Position numbers and translations under genes: made by a program. The notes under the pieces were generated by a model that was given only the letters and a program-made list of their open reading frames with translations, made no database searches and was not told the DNA's origin. This document shows, piece after piece, positions 42,768 through 50,439 of a stretch of DNA of 64,000 nt. The stretch is taken from positions 1 to 64,000 of the forward strand of contig JAZKDT010000057.1 of assembly GCA_040387475.1 (NCBI GenBank). The letters run 5' to 3'. The DNA comes from UBA4416 sp040387475 (GTDB taxonomy: Bacteria; Bacteroidota; Bacteroidia; B-17B0; Aurantibacillaceae). The first letter of the stretch is position 1, and each line of letters opens with the position of its first letter.

Positions 42768-43463
42768 CTAAATTAATTCGTTCAGTTTTTTTGACAGCAC
42801 TTTCATGCCTTCAATGGCGGTAGCTTTAACAATCGTCAGATTCTTAATATAATCAAGATTAAAATCACCCGGATCAACCAGGAATTTTGGAATATGTCCT
42901 TCGATGACATGTATTAAATTTGCTGCAGGGTATACATTTAAAGAAGTACCAATCGTGATGAAAATATCTGCTTTCTCGGCCAGTTCGGTTGCTTTGTCCA
43001 TTTCAGGAACAGCTTCGCCAAACCACACAATATGTGGCCTGATCTGAGAACCAACTTCGCACACATCACCGGCTTTAATTTCCCAATGCTTTAAAGGATA
43101 AACGAGGTCGTGCTTCACAGTACTTCTTCCTTTCATGATTTCGCCGTGTAAATGCAATACTTTTTTGCTTCCGGCTCTTTCGTGAAGATCGTCAATATTT
43201 TGGGTAATGACCTGTACATCAAAGTGTTTTTGCAATTCGGCCACCAAAAAATGAGCTTCATTGGGTTGAGCTTCCATCACCTGTTTGCGGCGCTCATTAT
43301 AAAAATTCAGCACAAGATTCTGATTCTTTTCCCAGGCATCAAAGGTTGCTACATCCTCAATTTTATATTCTTCCCACAAGCCTCCTGTATCCCTAAAAGT
43401 TTTAATGCCACTTTCGGCACTCATCCCTGCTCCGCTAAAAACAACTATCTTTTTTTTCTTCAT
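42768..43463 (-). CDS. Sirtuin NAD-dependent protein deacylase
   Basis: I start at 43463 (MKKKKIVVFSGAGMSAESGI), giving 231 residues; an upstream in-frame ATG at 43502 would add an unlikely hydrophobic extension. Landmarks are the NAD-binding GAGMSAESGI and TFRDTGGLW, QNIDDLHERAG, the catalytic His in LHLHGE, and TIGTSLNVYPAANL. The two CxxC pairs that bind structural zinc in most sirtuins are absent; only one Cys (GDVCEVGSQ) lies in that region. The role is probably deacylation of lysines on metabolic enzymes, as in CobB. Confidence 0.9.
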   Translation of the reverse strand: MKKKKIVVFSGAGMSAESGIKTFRDTGGLWEEYKIEDVATFDAWEKNQNLVLNFYNERRKQVMEAQPNEAHFLVAELQKHFDVQVITQNIDDLHERAGSKKVLHLHGEIMKGRSTVKHDLVYPLKHWEIKAGDVCEVGSQIRPHIVWFGEAVPEMDKATELAEKADIFITIGTSLNVYPAANLIHVIEGHIPKFLVDPGDFNLDYIKNLTIVKATAIEGMKVLSKKLNELI

Positions 43464-43512
43464 TACCAGCGTAAAAATAAACTTTAAACAAACTACAAAC
43501 AAGTGTAAATTA

Positions 43513-43520
43513 TAGTTTTG
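43513..43520 (+). promoter_or_regulatory. Candidate -7 box TAGTTTTG for the transaldolase gene
   Basis: Exact TANNTTTG match 34 bases before the ATG. No TTTG is found at the expected -33 distance. Confidence 0.35.
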
Positions 43521-43554
43521 CTTATCCTAAATTTACACAAAAAACAACCCACTT

Positions 43555-44202
43555 ATGAAATTTTTTATTGACACAGCAAATTTAGCGCAAATCAAAGAAG
43601 CACAAGACCTTGGCGTTCTGGACGGAGTAACAACTAACCCATCTTTAATGGCCAAAGAAGGCATTAAAGGACAGGATAATATCCTGAAACATTATGTAGA
43701 TATCTGCAATATTACAACCGGCGACGTGAGCGCTGAAGTTATCTCAACTGATTTTGATGGTATGGTGAGAGAAGGCGAAATGCTTGCTGACCTACACCCA
43801 CGCATTGTTGTGAAGATACCGATGATTAAAGAAGGTGTGAAAGCTATTAAATATTTTGCCGATAAAGGCATTAAAACCAACTGTACATTAGTTTTTTCAG
43901 CAGGGCAGGCATTATTAGCTGCAAAAGCGGGCGCAACCTATGTATCTCCTTTTGTAGGCCGTTTGGATGATATTAGCCAGGACGGCATGGATCTGATTGA
44001 TGATATTCGTATCATTTATGATAATTATGGATATGAAACTGAGATTTTGGCAGCTTCTGTTCGTCACCCTTTACACATTATACAGTGTGCTAAATTAGGT
44101 GCTGATGTTATTACGGCTCCTTTGAGTGCAATTACTGCTTTATTAAATCATCCGTTAACGGATAAAGGTTTAGCACAGTTTTTGGCTGATGCAAAGAAGT
44201 AA
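43555..44202 (+). CDS. tal: Transaldolase (small FSA/TalC-type)
   Basis: The 215-residue single-domain barrel moves a dihydroxyacetone unit between sugar phosphates in the pentose phosphate pathway. Landmarks are FIDTANLAQI, DGVTTNPSLM, the Schiff-base lysine Lys87 in VVKIPM and SPFVGRLDD. At the position where fructose-6-phosphate aldolases have Tyr (APYVNRID in E. coli FsaA), this protein has Phe133, as in true transaldolases (SPFVGRI in TalB). I therefore prefer transaldolase over FSA. A terminator follows the stop. Confidence 0.92.
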   Translation: MKFFIDTANLAQIKEAQDLGVLDGVTTNPSLMAKEGIKGQDNILKHYVDICNITTGDVSAEVISTDFDGMVREGEMLADLHPRIVVKIPMIKEGVKAIKYFADKGIKTNCTLVFSAGQALLAAKAGATYVSPFVGRLDDISQDGMDLIDDIRIIYDNYGYETEILAASVRHPLHIIQCAKLGADVITAPLSAITALLNHPLTDKGLAQFLADAKK

Positions 44203-44216
44203 TTTAAAAAAAAACA

Positions 44217-44252
44217 TAAAGCCTTTACCATTAATTTGGTAAGGGCTTTTTC
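44217..44252 (+). terminator. Rho-independent terminator of the transaldolase gene
   Basis: AAAGCCTTTACC and GGTAAGGGCTTT pair around ATTAATTT, followed by TTTCT. It starts about 15 bases after the stop. Confidence 0.85.
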
Positions 44253-44258
44253 TAATAC

Positions 44259-44412
44259 TTTCTTTTTCCTTGAAGAAAAAGAAACAAAAAATTAAGGCAA
44301 TTCGTCACCCTCCATTTACCCCGCAATGCTATACCTTTAATGGCGGTTCGCACCCAATTGCCAATTCCGGTAGCGATCGAGACAGCCACACTGTTACTAA
44401 CGGATGCAGGGG
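44259..44412. repeat. Dispersed hairpin repeat, copy C
   Basis: A perfect 10-base stem (TTTCTTTTTC at 44259-44268, GAAAAAGAAA at 44275-44284) with loop CTTGAA is followed by a body starting AAGGCAATTCGTCACCCTCC. It contains GGCAATT (44296-44302) and AATTGCC (44356-44362), and TGGCGGTTCGC (44341-44351) as in copy B. It ends TTACTAACGGATGCAGG. The sequence has diverged from copies A and B near 4 kb, but the layout is the same. A minus-strand open frame through it shares ALRGKW and NCL with one through copy B, which reflects the repeat. Confidence 0.75.
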
Positions 44413-44435
44413 GTAGTATGATAGAAAATAGAAAA

Positions 44436-45062
44436 CTACAGCTTATAGTAAACAACTTTTTTGGTATCGAAAAATTCTTCATCAAAGTAATCTTTCAGAT
44501 CATAGAAAACGGCCTTGTCGTAGTGTTTTCCAAACTCTTCCTGAAGATCGCCACCTTTAAGATATAAAATACCGTTAGGCAGATCGTTGAAATTATCTTT
44601 CAAGATTTTTTTGGATATCCAATTATAAAATTCAGGAAACGCTGTAACTGCCCGACTTACGATAAAATGATACTTATCATTTATTTTTTCGGCACGCTCG
44701 TGCTCGGCCGTCAAATTTGTTAACCCAATGCCTGACGCAACTTCAGTTACTACTTTTATTTTTTTGCCGATGGAATCTACTAAATGAAAGGTTGATTCCG
44801 GAAATAAGATCGCTAATGGAATTCCAGGAAATCCCCCACCACAGCCAACATCCAGAATTTTAGTACCCGGTTTAAACTGCATTACCTTAGCTATTCCCAA
44901 CGAATGTAAAACATGACGTTCGTACAATTCATCGCTATCTTTCCGCGAAATAACATTGATCTGTGCATTCCAATGGATATATAGATCATACAATTGTTCG
45001 AATTGTTTTTTTTGATGCGCGGTGATGTTGGGAAAATATTTAAGGATAATATCTGGTTTCAC
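44436..45062 (-). CDS. rsmG: 16S rRNA (guanine-527 N7) methyltransferase
   Basis: This enzyme methylates G527 of 16S rRNA with S-adenosylmethionine. The 208-residue protein has YDLYIHWNAQINVISRK, ERHVLHSLGIAK, the SAM-binding DVGCGGGFPGIPLA (about 71-84) and FIVSRAVTAFPEF. The length is normal. It lies 54 bases downstream of the sigma-factor gene on the same strand, with one copy of the 25-base motif in between. Confidence 0.96.
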   Translation of the reverse strand: MKPDIILKYFPNITAHQKKQFEQLYDLYIHWNAQINVISRKDSDELYERHVLHSLGIAKVMQFKPGTKILDVGCGGGFPGIPLAILFPESTFHLVDSIGKKIKVVTEVASGIGLTNLTAEHERAEKINDKYHFIVSRAVTAFPEFYNWISKKILKDNFNDLPNGILYLKGGDLQEEFGKHYDKAVFYDLKDYFDEEFFDTKKVVYYKL

Positions 45063-45075
45063 TTGTTTTATATAA

Positions 45076-45100
45076 GATTCTCGACTTGACTCGAACTGAC
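45076..45100 (-). repeat. 25-base post-stop motif, copy 2
   Basis: It begins GATTCTCGACT and ends GAACTGAC on the plus strand, 16 bases beyond the sigma-factor stop on the minus strand. It contains TCGA-CTTGAC-TCGA. It resembles short TTCGACTCCGCTCGAA-type dispersed repeats known from many bacterial genomes. Confidence 0.55.
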
Positions 45101-45116
45101 GGATGCAATTCGGGCT

Positions 45117-45737
45117 TTACATTCTGTTTTCCTGGTTCTTGAGGATATTGTACAAAAAATCGCGCGCCCGGAAGAGTTGAGCTTTTACTGTTCCTACGGG
45201 TAAATCCAGTTTCACTGCAATCTCTTCGTAACTTAATTCTTCATAGTAACGCATTTTGACTAACTCCTTGTAACGGGGTTTTAATTTATCAACGACATCG
45301 CGAAGCATTTCTACTTTTTGTTTTTTGATGATATGTTCTTCGGGATCCAGAGAAGGTGATTTAATGTTTTTAGAAAATTCCTGGCCCTCATCATTTTCCA
45401 TTTTGGTATCCAACGATAAAGCAGAATTTTTTTTCTTATTCCTTAAAAAATCAATGGCATTATTACTTGCAATTTTAAATAACCAGGTACTGAAAGCATA
45501 AGTAGGTGTGTATTGTTCTAAACGTTTAAAAGCCCTTCCAAATGCTTCGATGGTTAAATCTTCTGCATCATCTTTATTATTGCACATTCGCAACATAGTG
45601 AAATAAACCGACTCACGGTAACGGTGCAATAACTCGGCATAAGCCTTTTGATCGCCCTTATGCAAAGCCAGCTGAATGAGTTTATAGTCATAAACTGCCT
45701 TTGTTGTTAGTTTATCCGTTGGGTCTAACTCTTCCAT
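45117..45737 (-). CDS. RNA polymerase sigma factor, sigma-70/ECF type
   Basis: The 206-residue protein has region 2 (about 28-100: YRESVYFTMLRMCNNKDDAEDLTIEAFGRAF, FSTWLFKIASNNAIDFLRNKKK) and region 4 (about 145-200: RYKELVKMRYYEELSYEEIAVKLDLPVGTVKAQLFRARDFL). It has no regions 1.1 or 3, as in ECF-like factors. No anti-sigma gene is adjacent. Its start overlaps the end of the glycosyltransferase gene by 13 bases, so translation of the two may be coupled. Confidence 0.93.
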   Translation of the reverse strand: MEELDPTDKLTTKAVYDYKLIQLALHKGDQKAYAELLHRYRESVYFTMLRMCNNKDDAEDLTIEAFGRAFKRLEQYTPTYAFSTWLFKIASNNAIDFLRNKKKNSALSLDTKMENDEGQEFSKNIKSPSLDPEEHIIKKQKVEMLRDVVDKLKPRYKELVKMRYYEELSYEEIAVKLDLPVGTVKAQLFRARDFLYNILKNQENRM

Positions 45738-46867
45738 TTATTGGGTTTATGAAACAATTTACTGATATGAAATATAGGGTACACTATTAATAAAACAACT
45801 TCGTGAAAAAATGACAATGCCCACAAATCCTTCTCGTTTAGTTTTTCAGATGCTTTTTTAAAGATAATCATTTGTATGCATATTTTCAAAACTAAACCAG
45901 CCAAAGCCGCAATCATAGTTGTTTTGAATAAAAAAAGGCTTAAAAACAGGAAAAGGAAGGCATATTGGGCTACGTACCCCAGGGTTATCTTGGTTTTGCT
46001 ACCCGAATTGTAATGCGGCGCTGTAGTCAAATGTCGCTGCTTTTGACGTTTCCAATCCCTGAAACTCGTTTTTGTCAATGAATACGTAATAGCATTATGC
46101 GACACTACTATATTTGTATTTTCTGTAGTACACGCCTGATTAATAAACAAATCGTCGTCGCCGGAAGTAATGTGGTAATGCCTTGCAAATCCTTTTTCTT
46201 TATAAAACAGATCTTTTTTATAGGCCAGGTTTCTGCCCACGCCCATGTATGCCTTTCCTTTAATGGCAGCTGATAAATAATTGGAAGCAATTAAAAATGT
46301 ATCGAAGCGGATCAATTTATTTAAAAAACCGGCACTTTTTAAATAGGCTCCATAACCCAACACAATTTCTTTTTTGTTCACAAAACCAGAACTCATATCG
46401 CTCAACCACTGATCGTTTGCCGGAAAACAATCGGCATCGGTAAACAGCAGATTGTTATGTTTTGCGCCCTTAATACCTATCAAAACAGCATATTTTTTTC
46501 CGTGTTTATAATAATCATCTTCTTTAATGGTCACTTTTTTAAGATTTGGGAAGATCTTGGCAAATTCATCAATAACGTTTTCTGTGCTATCAATCGAACA
46601 GTCATTTACAACCACTACCTCAAAATCAGGGTAATCCTGTACTAAAATTTTCGGTAAAAACTCAGTCAGATTATCGTCTTCGTTACGGGCACAAATAATA
46701 ACGGAAACAGGTTCTTTGGTGCTACTTTGTTCGAGTGCACTTGTTTTTAATTTACCCAGCGGTAATACATTAACCACATAGTGAATTAAAATGGCAAGCC
46801 AAGACAAACAAAAAGCAACAAACAACAGTTCATCAACCCCTATTTCAACAAAATCAGGAAAATACAT
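45725..46867 (-). CDS. Family 2 glycosyltransferase, membrane-associated
   Basis: I start at 46867 (MYFPDFVEIGVDELLF), giving 380 residues, because a TANNTTTG box ends 4 bases upstream and the residues encoded beyond it (up to 46939) look non-coding. A membrane helix (about 11-35) precedes a GT-A domain (about 50-280) with SVIICARNEDDNL, VVVNDCSIDSTE, the DxD motif FTDADC, SGDDDLFI and the QKQRHL motif typical of processive-type GT2 enzymes. Two or more C-terminal helices follow (about 300-365). It probably adds sugar to a lipid or polysaccharide at the inner membrane; the acceptor is unknown. Confidence 0.88.
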   Translation of the reverse strand: MYFPDFVEIGVDELLFVAFCLSWLAILIHYVVNVLPLGKLKTSALEQSSTKEPVSVIICARNEDDNLTEFLPKILVQDYPDFEVVVVNDCSIDSTENVIDEFAKIFPNLKKVTIKEDDYYKHGKKYAVLIGIKGAKHNNLLFTDADCFPANDQWLSDMSSGFVNKKEIVLGYGAYLKSAGFLNKLIRFDTFLIASNYLSAAIKGKAYMGVGRNLAYKKDLFYKEKGFARHYHITSGDDDLFINQACTTENTNIVVSHNAITYSLTKTSFRDWKRQKQRHLTTAPHYNSGSKTKITLGYVAQYAFLFLFLSLFLFKTTMIAALAGLVLKICIQMIIFKKASEKLNEKDLWALSFFHEVVLLIVYPIFHISKLFHKPNKWKS

Positions 46868-47115
46868 GTAACAAAAATACCATGCAGATGGCACTATAAT
46901 TCGCTTATCTTTGCAATTATTAAACAAAGAAATTAACAATGGTTTGCTACAAACCAGATTTAGTTAAATAGCCACACAGGCACATAGAAAAGGATATAGT
47001 GTTTGGTAATTAAGGAATTATAGAACTGAAGCGTTGTTTCAATTACTATGTTTGCCAACCGCTAAAGTATCACTTACAAAAACCTATGTTACTATGTGAT
47101 TAAAAAATAGTTATT
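46868..47115. other. Divergent intergenic region
   Basis: A spacer of 248 bases between the glycosyltransferase (minus) and HAD (plus) genes. Besides the minus-strand -7 box, a plus-strand TATCTTTG (46906-46913) matches the consensus but lies 200 bases from the HAD start. I see no hairpin or small gene in the rest. Confidence 0.4.
46872..46879 (-). promoter_or_regulatory. -7 box TATTTTTG four bases before the glycosyltransferase start
   Basis: Minus-strand TANNTTTG match ending 4 bases before the chosen ATG. No TTTG is found 18-20 bases further upstream. Confidence 0.35.
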
Positions 47116-47790
47116 ATGCTGACAGGGATAAAAGCGGTGATTTTTGATATGGACGGGGTTATTATTGACTCTGAACCGCTTTGGCGGAGAGCGATGATCA
47201 AGAGCTTTACCGAAGTTGGTATACCCTTTAGCGATGAGCACTGTCGAATTACGACTGGACTAAGATTTAAAGAAGTAGCCGAATTTTGGTTTACCAGGCA
47301 CGGAATAACCCACATCAGCGTAGACGCGTTTGATAAACTGGTAGTTGACCGATTATGTGAATTGATCGTTACAGAAGGAAAACCAATGAAGGGTGTGAAT
47401 GAAATACTGGTTTATTTAAAAGAAAATGGATTTAAAACAGGAATCGCAACTTCGTCGAATACGCAAATAAAAAACACCGTTATTGATGTGTTAAATATAA
47501 GGCAGCATTTTGATGCCTTATGCTCGGCCGAATTTATGCAATACGGCAAACCCCACCCCGAAGTGTACCTCACCTGCGCCCAAAAATTACAGGTGGAGCC
47601 GCATGCATGTTTGGTAATTGAAGATTCGGTAAACGGTATCATTTCAGGAAAAGCTGCGCAAATGAAGGTGGTGGCAGTACCTGAGGAGATTAACTTTGCG
47701 AATCCAAAATTTTCGATTGCTGATTATAACGTGAGATGTTTATTGGAAATTATTCCTGCGGCATGCAGTTCCTCAAAAACTGATTCATAG
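47116..47790 (+). CDS. HAD-superfamily phosphatase (beta-phosphoglucomutase/hexitol phosphatase type)
   Basis: The 224-residue protein has HAD motif I FDMDGVIIDSEPLW (nucleophile Asp10, acid/base Asp12), motif II in IATSSN, the lysine in YGKPHPEVY and motif III IEDSVNGI. The cap insertion after motif I is the helical type found in beta-phosphoglucomutase and YniC/HxpB sugar-phosphate phosphatases. The substrate is probably a small sugar or hexitol phosphate. Its last 41 bases overlap the end of the convergent DUF2461 gene. Confidence 0.9.
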   Translation: MLTGIKAVIFDMDGVIIDSEPLWRRAMIKSFTEVGIPFSDEHCRITTGLRFKEVAEFWFTRHGITHISVDAFDKLVVDRLCELIVTEGKPMKGVNEILVYLKENGFKTGIATSSNTQIKNTVIDVLNIRQHFDALCSAEFMQYGKPHPEVYLTCAQKLQVEPHACLVIEDSVNGIISGKAAQMKVVAVPEEINFANPKFSIADYNVRCLLEIIPAACSSSKTDS

Positions 47791-48409
47791 GTAACATGGC
47801 TTTAAAAACTTTTGCTGCGTAAGCCGGGAAATTTTTATGTAACACATCCTCATCTTTTAAGTAATGAACCATGATGAAATTACGATGCTGAAGTAAGCTA
47901 ATTTCAGGATGGTCTTTGTCATAACCTTTAGGTGCCGTTTTTAATTTATTATCCTGTTCTAACTCCTTAAAATAGGTTTTAAAATCTTTAGCATTCAAAA
48001 TCTTTTTAAATTCAGAGGTATTATAATCTATTTCCTGGCGAATAGCGGACAGCACTTCGGGCAGCGGTTGGTAGGAGCCACCTGCCAGGAAGCATTTACC
48101 GGGCTCCATATGAATATAATAACCCGGTATCTCCGATTTTTTTCCTCCCGGATTAATGCTGGCTCCCATATTTAATTTGTATGGCGATTTATCCTTGCTG
48201 AAACGCACATCTTTGTTGATTCTGAATAAGCATTTTTTCGCTTCGAGTCCGGCCAGTTTATTATCAAACGTCGTGCATTTATCAATGACAGCTCTCACAA
48301 CTATTTCAAATTCGGCCTTACTGGCTTCGTAAGTTTTCCTGTTAGCATCAAACCACTCTTTTTTGTTGTTCTTTGCTAACTGCTTTAAAAATTTAAGCGT
48401 TGTTTCCAT
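47750..48409 (-). CDS. DUF2461 family protein
   Basis: The 219-residue protein matches DUF2461: LKFLKQLAKNNKKEWFDANRKTYE at the N-terminus, RINKDVRFSKDKSPYKLNMGASI, and GYYIHMEPGKCFLAGGSYQP. The function of the family is unknown. It starts 3 bases after the DUF1003 gene, at the end of the run that begins with the carotenoid genes, and overlaps the HAD gene tail to tail by 41 bases. Confidence 0.9.
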   Translation of the reverse strand: METTLKFLKQLAKNNKKEWFDANRKTYEASKAEFEIVVRAVIDKCTTFDNKLAGLEAKKCLFRINKDVRFSKDKSPYKLNMGASINPGGKKSEIPGYYIHMEPGKCFLAGGSYQPLPEVLSAIRQEIDYNTSEFKKILNAKDFKTYFKELEQDNKLKTAPKGYDKDHPEISLLQHRNFIMVHYLKDEDVLHKNFPAYAAKVFKAMLPMNQFLRNCMPQE

Positions 48410-48412
48410 TTA

Positions 48413-48958
48413 CTATTTACTTAATGCGTTTATTTTATGTTCAATTGATTTTAAGATCTCCAGTTGTTTTGCCTGACTCTCAAATAAAATTTTAATTTGT
48501 TCTTCTAACAATAAATCTACTTTTTGATGCAGGCCTCTTACTTCGAGTTCAGCTTTCAAATTAATGAGATAATCATTTTCGCTACGTTTACGATCCTTTT
48601 CTTCCTGTCTGTTTTGGCTCATCATGATAATTGGTGCCTGCAAAGCAGCGATGCAGGATAAAATGAGGTTCATTAAAATAAAAGGGTAAGGATCAAAATC
48701 TGCTTTTAAGGGCGCCAGCGTGTTAAACAAAATCCACACGGTGAGAATCACAAAAAATGAAATGATAAACGCCCAGCTTCCCCCAAAACGCGCTACTTTA
48801 TCCGAGATTCTTTGACCGGTTGTTAATTCTTCTTCCGGCGCATTTAATAAATTACTGACGATCAGTTTTTCATCATCAATAGCTGTTTCAACGATTTTAT
48901 GGAGTTTACCCAGTTGTTCGCTTTTTGTACTCAATAATTTCTGTATATCCTTATCCAT
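48413..48958 (-). CDS. DUF1003 membrane protein
   Basis: The 181-residue protein has two membrane helices (about 78-98 and 108-130) in the DUF1003 pattern: GQRISDKVARFGGSWAFIISFF, FDPYPFILMNLILSCIAALQAPIIMMSQNRQ. A charged coiled coil follows to the end. The function of the family is unknown. It lies between the lycopene cyclase and DUF2461 genes. Confidence 0.9.
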   Translation of the reverse strand: MDKDIQKLLSTKSEQLGKLHKIVETAIDDEKLIVSNLLNAPEEELTTGQRISDKVARFGGSWAFIISFFVILTVWILFNTLAPLKADFDPYPFILMNLILSCIAALQAPIIMMSQNRQEEKDRKRSENDYLINLKAELEVRGLHQKVDLLLEEQIKILFESQAKQLEILKSIEHKINALSK

Positions 48959-48990
48959 GATTTTATATTACTTTTTAAAACTATAAATGG

Positions 48991-49683
48991 TTATTCTTTT
49001 GTGTTGCGTTGCTTAAAATAATCCATCAATATAACGGGGCATAACAACATGCTGAGGCAATAAAATATATCCTCTACCGGAATAGTAAATAATCGTATAG
49101 CCATGTTTTCGGTATCATTATAAGAAACAATTGGCAAGGCCGTTATGATACCATCAAAGATCACGAAAGGAACCAGGGAAATTAAAAAGGCAACGTAAAA
49201 ACGGCCTAAATTTCTGAATTTATAAATGAATGCCGCAAACACTAGAATAGAAAAACAAATGCCTGCATTTACAATCGTATACGTTTTATCGTGGTAAATT
49301 ATACAGGTTATAAGGCTTATCGCAGATAGTAAAACACTAAGTCGCGTACCACAACTTCCTAAAATATCCCTGCTTACGTAGGCATTCATTACTTCGTAAA
49401 TAAACATACAGGAATAAGGCACACATAAAAAGAACATTACTTCTTCTAAAGGCAAATTAAACACATAAATCCCTAATATATAATGAGGATTAAAACTCCA
49501 AATGCCATTGGCTGTAAACATCACATCCCATAAAATAAAAAACAACGCAGTAATTAGGATAGAAGGAAGCACATATTTCCAGGACTTATAAAAGGCAACT
49601 TTCTTGTCGAAGCTTAGCAGAAAAGGGAATATAACGCTTAGTATATTTATTAAAAGATATGTGTAATGAGAATTCATTTCCAA
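48991..49683 (-). CDS. Lycopene cyclase (CrtYc-Yd domain fusion)
   Basis: The 230-residue integral membrane protein has two tandem copies of the small lycopene cyclase domain, each about 100 residues with three helices. The two PxE(E/D) signatures, LPLEEVMFF (about 77-85) and IPVEDIFY (about 200-207), are both intact. It should close the end ring of lycopene to give gamma- or beta-carotene. It starts 5 bases after the CruF-like gene, so they are probably one operon. Phytoene synthase and desaturase genes are not in the window. Confidence 0.9.
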   Translation of the reverse strand: MEMNSHYTYLLINILSVIFPFLLSFDKKVAFYKSWKYVLPSILITALFFILWDVMFTANGIWSFNPHYILGIYVFNLPLEEVMFFLCVPYSCMFIYEVMNAYVSRDILGSCGTRLSVLLSAISLITCIIYHDKTYTIVNAGICFSILVFAAFIYKFRNLGRFYVAFLISLVPFVIFDGIITALPIVSYNDTENMAIRLFTIPVEDIFYCLSMLLCPVILMDYFKQRNTKE

Positions 49684-49688
49684 TTAAA

Positions 49689-50342
49689 TTAGGCGAAAAA
49701 ATATAAAATGGCAAAAAAAGCGAGTTGCACAAAATAAAAAGCCCTTGCTGTTACATTAGGTTTTTGTGACAACTGCTTTTGAACCAGTAAATTCAACAAA
49801 AAAGAAACAATAAACNNNNNNNNNNNNNNNNNNNNNNNNNNNNNNNNNNNNNNNNNNNNNNNNNNNNNNNNNNNNNNNNNNNNNNNNNNNNNNNNNNNNN
49901 NNNNNNNNNNAGCGTTTTGCTCGATAAAAAAGTCGAGGCCTACCATTAGCGCTGCACCAAACAGAGCATTAGCCATGTCATTTTTAAATTTTGATAACTG
50001 AGCTGTACTGTACAACAAAACCGCCCAGTTTACGCCAATTAAAATTGGCACCGCAAAAAATTTAAGGCCTAATGCTTTTCCATAATAATACGATCCGAAA
50101 ATAATTTCTGTTTTTACCCCTAAAACCTCTATAAAAAAACCAAGCACACCTGCCGATAGTAAGGCGACATAAAATTGCCATTTGGTTTGATTACTCATAA
50201 CAATAACTAAACCTGTAGATAAGCATAAGTTAACAGGGCTTAGTGTTCGAAAATAAGAAGGCTGCCAAATGAAACCAATTATACCTACAGCATGAAGCAC
50301 ACAGATAATAAAGAGCGGAATATTCTTTTTTATAAAACTCAT
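49689..50342 (-). CDS. cruF: CruF-like carotenoid hydratase (DUF422), with assembly gap
   Basis: The 217-residue membrane protein belongs to the carotenoid biosynthesis DUF422 family, which includes CruF (1',2'-hydratase of gamma-carotene) and archaeal bisanhydrobacterioruberin hydratase. The N-terminal half is typical: ALLSAGVLGFFIEVLGVKTEIIFGSYYYG, KFFAVPILIGVNWAVLLYST. The 95 Ns at 49816-49910 remove about 32 residues but keep the frame. Together with the adjacent cyclase it suggests a monocyclic, 1'-hydroxylated carotenoid of the saproxanthin/myxol type. The gene symbol is by family inference. Confidence 0.85.
   Translation of the reverse strand: MSFIKKNIPLFIICVLHAVGIIGFIWQPSYFRTLSPVNLCLSTGLVIVMSNQTKWQFYVALLSAGVLGFFIEVLGVKTEIIFGSYYYGKALGLKFFAVPILIGVNWAVLLYSTAQLSKFKNDMANALFGAALMVGLDFFIEQNAXXXXXXXXXXXXXXXXXXXXXXXXXXXXXXXXFIVSFLLNLLVQKQLSQKPNVTARAFYFVQLAFFAILYFFA
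49816..49910. other. Assembly gap (95 N) inside cruF
   Basis: The undetermined bases remove the central to C-terminal helices of the CruF-like protein. The frame on both sides agrees if 95 is taken as the true length. Confidence 0.99.
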
Positions 50343-50364
50343 TAATAGTTGCGGAAATTGTTCT

Positions 50365-50372
50365 CAAATGTA
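50365..50372 (-). promoter_or_regulatory. Candidate -7 box of the carotenoid operon
   Basis: Minus-strand TACATTTG, a TANNTTTG match 22 bases upstream of the CruF-like start. No -33 box is seen at the expected spacing. Confidence 0.35.
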
Positions 50373-50405
50373 GCTAAAATCGAAAAACTATTCTGCTTAA
50401 ATGCT

Positions 50406-50413
50406 TATATTTG
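50406..50413 (+). promoter_or_regulatory. Candidate -7 box of ppk1
   Basis: TATATTTG, an exact TANNTTTG match 26 bases before the ppk1 ATG, lying back to back with the carotenoid operon box. No clear -33 element. Confidence 0.4.
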
Positions 50414-50439
50414 ATAACTAAATAATTGGCTGTTTTAAC

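Noticed and set aside
44252..44485. 77-residue minus-strand open frame with ALRGKW and NCL as at 4.1 kb
   Set aside because: It spans repeat copy C and the end of rsmG. The shared residues come from the repeat itself.
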